This document shows, piece after piece, positions 32,316 to 38,167 of a stretch of 38,167 bases of DNA. This DNA is from JANNOG01 sp050329415 (GTDB lineage: Bacteria; Actinomycetota; Actinomycetes; Actinomycetales; JBBAYJ01), in NCBI GenBank assembly GCA_050329415.1, contig JBHJOS010000118.1:1-38167 (forward strand), given 5' to 3'. Below the pieces are notes generated by a model. That model searched no databases and was not told the origin of the DNA. It saw nothing but the letters and a program-made list of their open reading frames with translations. The translations under genes and the position numbers were made by a program. Position 1 is the stretch's first letter, and the number at the start of each line of letters is the position of its first letter.

Positions 32316-33521
32316 ATGGCCCGCCCGAGCCCGCCGGACCGCCCATCGGCCGCACCGCTGCGGTTGCTCCGGACCGCGGCGCAGGACCGCGACGTCCGGG
32401 TGGCCGCGGCGTACCTGGCGCTCGGGCTGGTCCTCGTCGCCGTCGGGGTGGTCGGCATCTGGCGGTTCCCGGCCGACACCGGTCCCGGGCGCTGGTGGTT
32501 CGCCGTCCCTCTCGCCGCCGCCTGCGCCCTCGTCGTCCTCCGGCGCCGTCGGCCGGTCCCGGCGCTGATCGCGGGGCTCGTGGTCGGTGCGGGCGACGCC
32601 GCTCTCGGTGGCAGCACCGGGGTGGTGCTCGTGCTGCTCGACCTGCTCCACTCCGCCGCCCGGCACGCCGGGCCGGTGGCGGCGCGCCGGGTGCACCGGG
32701 CAGCGGTCGCCGTGGTGGTCGCCGGCGCCGGGACGACGTTCGTCGTGACCGGCGACGCCCGCCTCGGCGTCAACGTCGCCCTGCTGCTGTTCGCCCTGGT
32801 CGCGACGCCGGTGTGGTGGGGCTGGTCGCTGCGCCAGCAGGACGACCTGTCCGGGCTGCGGGCCCAGGTGGCGGTCAGGGACGAGCGGGCCAGGATGGCC
32901 CGGGACCTCCACGACGCGCTGGCCGGGAACCTGTCGGCCGCGGCGCTGCGCAGCGCGGCGGCTCTGGCGCGACCGGCCGACGAGACCGCTGCGGACCGCC
33001 GCGCGCTGCGGGCGGTGCGGGACTCCAGCGTCGCGGCGCTGGGCGACGTCCGCGACATGATCGCGGTGCTGCGCGAGGATCCGGCGGCTCTGACCTCCCC
33101 TCCGCGGCTGGCGGAGGCGCCGCGCCTGCTCGACACCGCCCGGGCGGCCGGCCTCGCCGTGACGGCGCAGCTGCCGCCGGCGCGGCCGCTCCCGGCGGCG
33201 GTCGACCAGACGGCCTACCGAGTCCTGCAGGAGGCGCTGACGAACGCTGCGAAGCACGGTCCCGGCGGTGCGGCCCACGTCTCGGTCGACACCCGCGACG
33301 CGACCCTGGAGATCGACGTGACCAACCGGGCTCCCGACATCGCCCCGGCCTCTCCGGCCTCCCCGGCCGGTACCGGCTTCGGCCTGGTCGCGATGCGCGA
33401 CCGGGTGGAGCGCCTCGGCGGGGACGTCGACGCCGGACCCGACGGACCGGGCACCTGGCGGGTCCGGGCGACCCTGCCGCTGCGTCCCACGGCCGGCCGT
33501 GGCGAGGAGGTGCCCGCATGA
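32316..33521 (+). CDS. Membrane sensor histidine kinase (DesK/NarX-like, HisKA_3)
   Basis: The 401-residue kinase has about five N-terminal transmembrane helices (~25-165) without an obvious extracellular domain. A short coiled linker and HisKA_3 H-box RARMARDLHDALAGNLSAAAL follow, then an HATPase domain with N box LQEALTNAAKHG and G2 region GTGFGLVAMRDRVERLGG. The G1 DxG motif is replaced by VTNRAPD, as in many DesK-type kinases. ATG 32316 was chosen; the ribosome site is poor, so a leaderless transcript is possible. The stop overlaps the regulator gene (ATGA). Confidence 0.93.
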   Translation: MARPSPPDRPSAAPLRLLRTAAQDRDVRVAAAYLALGLVLVAVGVVGIWRFPADTGPGRWWFAVPLAAACALVVLRRRRPVPALIAGLVVGAGDAALGGSTGVVLVLLDLLHSAARHAGPVAARRVHRAAVAVVVAGAGTTFVVTGDARLGVNVALLLFALVATPVWWGWSLRQQDDLSGLRAQVAVRDERARMARDLHDALAGNLSAAALRSAAALARPADETAADRRALRAVRDSSVAALGDVRDMIAVLREDPAALTSPPRLAEAPRLLDTARAAGLAVTAQLPPARPLPAAVDQTAYRVLQEALTNAAKHGPGGAAHVSVDTRDATLEIDVTNRAPDIAPASPASPAGTGFGLVAMRDRVERLGGDVDAGPDGPGTWRVRATLPLRPTAGRGEEVPA

Positions 33522-34195
33522 CCCCGGCGCCGGAGCCGGTGGTCCGTGTCCTCGTCGTCGACGACCACGCCGCCGTGCGGGCCGGGATCGCCGCCGTTCT
33601 CGGGACGGCCGGGGACCTCCGCGTGGTCGGGGAGGCCGGGGACGGGGCGACCGCGGTCCGCCAGGCCCGGGTGCTGCGGCCGGACGTGGTGGTCATGGAC
33701 CTGCGGATGCCGCGGTTCGACGGCGTCGAGGCCACCCGCGCCGTGGTCGCCGAGGGTCTCGCCGACGTCCTCGTCCTCACGGTCGTCGACGCCCCCGACC
33801 ACGTGCTCGCAGCCGTGCGCGCGGGAGCCGCCGGATTCCTGCTCAAGACCGCCGACGCCCCGACCCTGGTGGACGCGGTGCGCCGGGTGGCGGCCGGGGA
33901 GGGCGTGATGGCGCCCGAGGTCCCCCGCGGCATCCTCGACCGGGTGGCGGCGACGGAGCCGGCCCGCCGCGAGGAGCCGCCGGGCCTGGTCACGCTGACC
34001 ACCCGCGAGCAGGAGGTCCTGGCGGGCCTGGGGCGCGGCGCCTCGAACGCGCGGCTGGCCGCCGAGCTGGGGATCGCCGAGGCCACCGTCAAGACCCACG
34101 TGTCCCGGATCCTCGACAAGCTCGGCTGCGCCTCGCGGGTGGAGGCCGCCCTGCTGGCCCGCGACACGGCGGAGTCCCAAGATCGGGGCAAGTAG
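33518..34195 (+). CDS. NarL/FixJ-family response regulator, partner of the adjacent kinase
   Basis: The 225-residue regulator has a receiver domain (DDH at 15-17, phospho-acceptor Asp61 in VVMDLRMPRFDG, Lys in FLLKTAD) and a LuxR-type DNA-binding domain (LTTREQEVLAGLGRGASNARLAAELGIAEATVKTHVSRIL, in two overlapping motifs). Its start overlaps the kinase stop by 4 bp, so the two form a cognate pair. cofC follows after 9 bp and may be read on the same transcript. Confidence 0.95.
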   Translation: MTPAPEPVVRVLVVDDHAAVRAGIAAVLGTAGDLRVVGEAGDGATAVRQARVLRPDVVVMDLRMPRFDGVEATRAVVAEGLADVLVLTVVDAPDHVLAAVRAGAAGFLLKTADAPTLVDAVRRVAAGEGVMAPEVPRGILDRVAATEPARREEPPGLVTLTTREQEVLAGLGRGASNARLAAELGIAEATVKTHVSRILDKLGCASRVEAALLARDTAESQDRGK

Positions 34196-34204
34196 CCTGG
34201 TCCG

Positions 34205-35002
34205 GTGCCATCAGACGAGTGGCCGCCGGAGCGGTCGGGCGCTGATCTGCGTCGCCGCGCCGTCCGCGCCCTTGTCGAACGACGGGTGGCGTACCTGTCG
34301 CCGGAGCAGATCGACACCCTGCTGTCCGATCGCGCCGACATCGACCCACCGTCGGCGACGCCGTGGCCGTGGACGGTCGTCCTGCCGGTCAAGGGCGGTC
34401 CGGGAGCCAAGACCCGGCTGTCGCCGCTCGGCGAGCGCCGGGCGAGCGTCGCCGCCGCGGTCGCCGTGGACACGGTCGCCGCCGCGAGGGCCACGTCCCG
34501 GGTCGCCGTCATGCTCGTCGTCACCGGCGACCCCGAGACCGCCCGGTGGTCCCGCGACCTCGGCGCGACGGTCGTCGCGGACCCCGGGCACGGCCTGGAC
34601 GCCGCGGTCGCCGCCGGGCTCTGTCGAGCTTCCGGACACCTCCCGTGCGCCGTGCTGCTCGCCGACCTGCCGGCGCTGCGGCCGGTCGACCTCGCCGCCG
34701 CCCTCGACGCCTGCACCGCCGCGCTGCTCGGCGGGGCACTGCGGGCGGTAGTGCCCGACACCGACGGGGACGGCACGGTCCTCATGGCCGCCGCCCACCC
34801 GGCGGCGCTCACCCCCGCCTTCGGTCCCGGTTCGGCCGCCCGGCACGCCCGGGGCGGGGTGCTGCTCCCCCTGGCCGCCCCCCGGCTGCGCCGCGACGTC
34901 GACACCCCGGCCGATCTGGCGGCCGCGGTCGCCCTGGGCGTGGGTCAGGCCACCCGGGCCGCCGTGGCGATCCAGGTGCACTCGAGCGGGCGGCACACGT
35001 GA
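34205..35002 (+). CDS. cofC: 2-phospho-L-lactate/phosphoenolpyruvate guanylyltransferase (CofC/FbiD)
   Basis: CofC activates phospholactate or phosphoenolpyruvate with GTP in coenzyme F420 synthesis. The 265-residue protein has the MobA-like N-terminal motif VVLPVKGGPGAKTRL, LVVTGDPETARW, ADPGHGLDAAVAAG, AVLLADLPALRPVDL, AVVPDTDGDGTVLM and FGPGSAARHARGG, all typical of CofC. GTG 34205 adds ~57 residues before the core (LVERRVAYLSPEQIDTLL), longer than usual, so a later start is possible. A degenerate copy of its 34647-34730 segment occurs at 37523. Confidence 0.93.
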   Translation: MPSDEWPPERSGADLRRRAVRALVERRVAYLSPEQIDTLLSDRADIDPPSATPWPWTVVLPVKGGPGAKTRLSPLGERRASVAAAVAVDTVAAARATSRVAVMLVVTGDPETARWSRDLGATVVADPGHGLDAAVAAGLCRASGHLPCAVLLADLPALRPVDLAAALDACTAALLGGALRAVVPDTDGDGTVLMAAAHPAALTPAFGPGSAARHARGGVLLPLAAPRLRRDVDTPADLAAAVALGVGQATRAAVAIQVHSSGRHT

Positions 35003-35005
35003 CGG

Positions 35006-35048
35006 ATCGAGGGGTAGGCACAGCCGACGCCTGGCGTCCGTCCTCGAT
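35006..35048. terminator. Possible hairpin between convergent cofC and oxygenase genes
   Basis: atcgagg (35006-35012) and cctcgat (35042-35048) could pair across a 29-nt loop. It is a weak candidate in the 84-bp convergent gap. Confidence 0.3.
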
Positions 35049-35086
35049 TCAGCCGACGAGGCCGACCCGGCGGGTGAGGCGGAGTC

Positions 35087-37459
35087 TCAGCTCCTCGCCG
35101 ACGTGACGGTGGGGCGGGACTCGGCCTCGGGCCAGAGGTCGACGAGCCAGGCCAGGTCGGCCTGGTCCTGAGCACGCTGCCGTGTCTCACGCTCAAACAG
35201 TCCTGCGGTCTTGGTCAGGACCAGGGTGTAGGGACGCCCCTGGCGCCGGGTGTCATGGGTGACCGGCAGTTCCGCCTGCGTGATGCGGTGATGGATGTGC
35301 GACCGCGCATCCTTGGCCAGCGGCCACTCCCTCGCCCGCGCCGAGGGATCCGCCAGGAAGACGCGCAGGGTGCCGCACAGATCGCAACCGCACCCCGGAG
35401 GCAGCTCGACGGACCAGTCGTCCGCGGCTCGGGGTGCTCTCTCGAGCCGGGCACGCAGGACAGCCGCCTGCTCCGTCGCCAGCCGGACGAAGACGTCGCG
35501 CTGCCCCGACTCGGCGGGGAACCCCGCGGCGGCCCGCAGAGCTTCGATGACGCAGCCGCTCATCGCGTCGGCGTGCTCCCGGCCGAAGCCGATCATGCTG
35601 TCGAGTGCGTCGGACGCTCCCAGGGACGCGGCGGCCCGGCAGAGCGAAGCAAGGGGCTCCCCGAACCGGTCGAGCTGCCGCCGGGCCTCGGCGGACGGTG
35701 ACGCGAGGGCGTCGACCAGCAGGGTGGCGAGCCCGTCCCAGGCCAGCTGCACCAGGCCGGAGCCGACCGACTCACCCTGGTCACCGTGGCTTCGCAGGGC
35801 GTCGCACAGGGCGGGCAACGACGTCAGCCACTGCACGCGGGAGAGGCCCCGGACGGGCATCCACGCCTGCCGCCGGTCGCCGAACCAGGAGCGCAGCACG
35901 TCGCCCACCACCCACGGCCCGCCGTAGTGGGCGGCCAGCTCCACGAGGAGCGCGGCGTGGGAGCTGCGCAACGTCTCGATCGGGAACGGGCGCAGCAGCA
36001 TCAGGGCGGTCGTCGGGTCATCGACGGCCACCGCGGCCGCCAACACCTCGGTCAGCAGGTCCTCCGGCCTGCCGACGCCACGGACGGCGGCGTCCCAGAA
36101 CGGGGCCAGCGTCCGGGCGGCGTCGCAGGCCACGGCCGGATCGGCGGCACGGGCCAGCCGAGCCACCTCCGCCATGGCCCAGGACGGCGACACCTCCGCC
36201 CGGGTCGCGAAGTCACGTTCCCGCGGCCACAGGACGACGGCTGCCCGCCGGTACCACCGGTCGACCGTGTTGCCGTAGTTGCCCATGTAGCCCTCGTACT
36301 GGGACTCGAAGGGCCGCAGATCGGACGAGGGAGTGCCGGCGCAGACCTCGGCGGCATCGACACCGAGTGAGATCTCCGCCCCGTCGGCACCGGCGTCGTC
36401 GGTCCACAGGGTCAAGCGGGTCGACGAGTCGAGGAGCTGATCGACCTCGTACTCGTCGTCTCCGTCCGGTCCGTCGCCGTCGTCCTCGACCGAGGCGCTG
36501 CCCCAGTACCGTCGGTGGTTCCGGTACCCGTGGTCGGGCTCGGCGGCCTCCCAGGTCTCCTGGATCTCGGTGAGGGCCAGCACCGCGGTGCATCCGGCCG
36601 CGTCCGCTGCCGCTCGCAGCAGAGTGGCGCGCCCGGCGTCGTCGCCCTTGAGCCGCGACCAGCCCAGCCCCCGCGCCGTGTACTCGTGGTCGAGCAGGAA
36701 GACCAGACGAGCAGGGGGGTCGCCGGCGACGTCGCGGTAGGGACGGCGGACCGGGGTGCTGAAGTGCTCGCGCAGGACGGCCGCCACCTCCGCGATCGTC
36801 ACCTCGTCGGGGACGCGACCCACCGGGTCGCCGTGCAGGAGCAGGTTGTAGGTGAGCGTGATCCGACGTCCGGACGTCACCGGGCGCACCTCGTGCCGGC
36901 AGTCCGCGTAGAAGGCGACCAGCGAGACGCGGTCCGGCAGACCGCGGTACGCGGTGGCCTCGCCGAGGTGGTGGACGACGAGCTCGCCCCCGGTGTGCTC
37001 GGACGGCAACGTCACGACCATGGTCGCGACCATGGCGTCGTCCTTCTCGGAGTCCTGGTGCGGGAGGAAGAACTGCCCCGTGTCGTACACCAGCATCGAG
37101 TGCAGCTCGGCGGTGAGCCGGCAGTGACCGGGCAGCCCGAGCTCCTCGCGCACGGCCTCGAGGTCGCGGTCGAGAACTGAGCCGTCCCACTCGACGCGGA
37201 CGAGACCCCTGGGGATCTCCCACGTGTCGCGGACGGCGGCGTCCGTCATCGTCTCCGCGCCACGGCCGAACCGGGCGGGTCGACCGAGAGACAGGAGCCG
37301 GGCCGACTGGGCCTCGGTCACCGGCAGCTCGATGGCGCCGACGTCCTCGACGTGCAGCCGGAGCGCCGTCGACGGCTTCGCCGCCAGCTGGACGCTCGAC
37401 GGCGACTCGTCCTGGGCGGTCACGAGCGCCACCAGCCGATCCCGTACGACGCTCGCCAC
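35087..37459 (-). CDS. Large 2-oxoglutarate/Fe(II) oxygenase-like protein
   Basis: The 790-residue protein has an N-terminal prolyl-4-hydroxylase-like 2OG-Fe(II) domain (~85-215). Metal ligands are His134 and Asp136 (FLPHQDSEKDD) and His189 (DCRHEV), and Arg198/199 (VTSGRRITLTYNL) is suited to bind 2-oxoglutarate. THTGGEL-type sequence (SEHTGGELVVHHLG) also fits. The remaining ~570 residues are mostly helical with no domain I can name. They include an acidic patch and a C-terminal Cys motif CGCDLCGTLRVFLADP followed by HIHHRITQAELPVTHDTRRQG, a combination I recall from large fungal and bacterial proteins of this class. The target is unknown. GTG 37459 follows GGGGAGG by a good spacing. Confidence 0.8.
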   Translation of the reverse strand: MASVVRDRLVALVTAQDESPSSVQLAAKPSTALRLHVEDVGAIELPVTEAQSARLLSLGRPARFGRGAETMTDAAVRDTWEIPRGLVRVEWDGSVLDRDLEAVREELGLPGHCRLTAELHSMLVYDTGQFFLPHQDSEKDDAMVATMVVTLPSEHTGGELVVHHLGEATAYRGLPDRVSLVAFYADCRHEVRPVTSGRRITLTYNLLLHGDPVGRVPDEVTIAEVAAVLREHFSTPVRRPYRDVAGDPPARLVFLLDHEYTARGLGWSRLKGDDAGRATLLRAAADAAGCTAVLALTEIQETWEAAEPDHGYRNHRRYWGSASVEDDGDGPDGDDEYEVDQLLDSSTRLTLWTDDAGADGAEISLGVDAAEVCAGTPSSDLRPFESQYEGYMGNYGNTVDRWYRRAAVVLWPRERDFATRAEVSPSWAMAEVARLARAADPAVACDAARTLAPFWDAAVRGVGRPEDLLTEVLAAAVAVDDPTTALMLLRPFPIETLRSSHAALLVELAAHYGGPWVVGDVLRSWFGDRRQAWMPVRGLSRVQWLTSLPALCDALRSHGDQGESVGSGLVQLAWDGLATLLVDALASPSAEARRQLDRFGEPLASLCRAAASLGASDALDSMIGFGREHADAMSGCVIEALRAAAGFPAESGQRDVFVRLATEQAAVLRARLERAPRAADDWSVELPPGCGCDLCGTLRVFLADPSARAREWPLAKDARSHIHHRITQAELPVTHDTRRQGRPYTLVLTKTAGLFERETRQRAQDQADLAWLVDLWPEAESRPTVTSARS

Positions 37460-37522
37460 CGGGCACCTCCCCGCATCGACCCGGGCGGCACAGTACCGAG
37501 GCGGCGCCCCGCCGTCACCCGG

Positions 37523-37606
37523 GCGCCGTGCTGCTGGTCGGCCTGGGGTCGCTGCGGCCGGGCGACCTCGCTGTCGCCTTCGACGCCTGCAACGCGACGC
37601 AGCTCG
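37523..37606 (+). pseudogene. Degenerate fragment of cofC
   Basis: This 84-bp stretch aligns without gaps to the internal cofC segment 34647-34730 at 70 of 84 positions by my count. It still reads GAVLLVGLGSLRPGDLAVAFDAC against cofC AVLLADLPALRPVDLAAALDAC. The reading frame meets a stop near 37676 and has no start or C-terminal part. The rest of 37460-37666 contains no gene that I can recognise. Confidence 0.75.
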
Positions 37607-37666
37607 CGACCGCGACCGGGCCGTGTCACCCACGCGCGGGCGCGTCGCCACAACATGATCAACGGG

Positions 37667-38167
37667 CAGCTGAATAGCTACGGTCACGGAGACCCGGAAG
37701 ACCTGGCCGACGTCGTCGAGGCCCGCGCGGAGGGCGGCCTGGCCGCAATGGAGCCCGGTCACGAAGACCGGGAAGACGCGCGCCGCGCAGGGCGGTACGG
37801 ATCGAGGCCCCGTAGCCGCAATGGAGCCCGGTCACGAAGACCGGGAAGACACACAGGCCGCCGTCGATGCCCTCGGCCTCTCCGGGTTCGCCGCAATGGA
37901 GCCCGGTCACGAAGACCGGGAAGACCACCGGGCCGCGCTGAGGCACACTGATGGGCATGATGGAGCCGCAATGGAGCCCGGTCACGAAGACCGGGAAGAC
38001 CGCGAGACGGAATCCCGAAATCGCCACCGCTGAGGTACGCCGCAATGGAGCCCGGTCACGAAGACCGGGAAGACAGCCTCCTCGGCGCGACACGCCCGGA
38101 AGTACTGGTGCCGCAATGGAGCCCGGTCACGAAGACCGGGAAGACAGCCTCCTCGGCGCGACACGCC
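37667..38167 (-). CRISPR. CRISPR array, 36-bp repeats, continues beyond the right edge
   Basis: Six identical 36-bp repeats start at 37742, 37815, 37890, 37965, 38039 and 38110. Each reads gccgcaatgg...gggaagac on the plus strand and contains a 7-bp stem (cccggtc / gaccggg) around a 5-nt loop. Spacers are 35-39 bp. A seventh, degenerate repeat ends at 37702: its last 22 bases match with two changes and the rest is lost, and a 39-bp spacer separates it from the first intact copy. Decay at the left end and the repeat terminus ATTGCGGC on the minus strand indicate transcription leftward, with the leader to the right. No cas gene is in the window; 36-bp repeats with long spacers fit type III or some type I systems. 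Confidence 0.97.

Noticed and set aside
35087..37459. Oxygenase as a CRISPR-associated (cas) protein
   Set aside because: No cas motif is present, and the array polarity suggests cas genes on the other side. Closeness to the distal end of the array is not evidence of function.
37460..37762. N-terminal extension of the oxygenase into the CRISPR array
   Set aside because: The upstream frame has low-complexity Arg-rich sequence, crosses the cofC relic and the array, and lacks a ribosome site; GTG 37459 has one.
37659..38093. Repetitive proteins (PVFVTGLHCG or AAMEPGHEDRED units) read from the CRISPR region
   Set aside because: These are translations of the 36-bp CRISPR repeats. Spacers vary in length and break the frames.

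Overview
The window is very GC-rich bacterial chromosome with abundant GTG starts. Its gene content (C+ type bL28, CofC/FbiD of F420 synthesis, DUF3515, a Sap/GAP-family membrane protein, DevS/DevR-type two-component proteins) points to a high-GC actinobacterium. A Geodermatophilaceae- or Frankia-like lineage is possible, but that is only an inference. Most of the sequence is an actinobacterial housekeeping chain on the minus strand, read right to left: plsC, ddl, thiL, recG, rsmD, coaD, DUF177, rpmF, rnc, mutM and (partial, at the left edge) smc. cofC, DUF3515 and rpmB lie on the plus strand beside it. Accessory blocks interrupt the chain.

Block 1 (2216-12731) sits between smc and mutM. It has a complete cytochrome bd set, cydA-cydB-cydD-cydC, with most genes overlapping by 4 bp. 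This is followed by a two-GAF histidine kinase of the DevS/DosS type and an AMP-ligase-fold protein that has lost its catalytic motifs. A DevR/DosR-type regulator faces this operon from the other strand, at the tail of the mutM operon. Together they look like a redox- or oxygen-responsive terminal-oxidase module. A DevR-like box and a separate inverted repeat lie in front of cydA.

Block 2 (15919-23748) sits between coaD and rsmD. It holds a glycogen-debranching-type glycoside hydrolase divergent from a LacI regulator, with a perfect TTGAGCGCTCAA operator between them, and a sugar ABC importer (lipoprotein plus two permeases, no ATPase) that ends in two strong hairpins. A questin-oxidase-like gene follows; its 3' end runs into a 23-bp tandem repeat and looks truncated.

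Block 3 (27093-27679) is a coupled pair of small genes with toxin-antitoxin-like architecture, one carrying a DUF1508-like domain, between rpmB and thiL.

The right end (31485-38167) holds a GAP-family membrane protein, a DesK-like two-component system, cofC and a 790-residue 2-oxoglutarate/Fe(II) oxygenase-like protein. Next come a short degenerate second copy of an internal piece of cofC and then a CRISPR array with 36-bp repeats. The array shows a degenerate terminal repeat on its left and a duplicated spacer on its right, so its leader and any cas genes should lie to the right, outside the window.

The items I find most worth following are: the cyd-DevS-pseudoligase module with its detached DevR; the cofC relic beside the oxygenase and CRISPR; the missing canonical start codons of rnc and ddl; and the perfect 21-bp inverted repeat between DUF3515 and ddl. 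No tRNA or rRNA gene and no insertion sequence was recognised.
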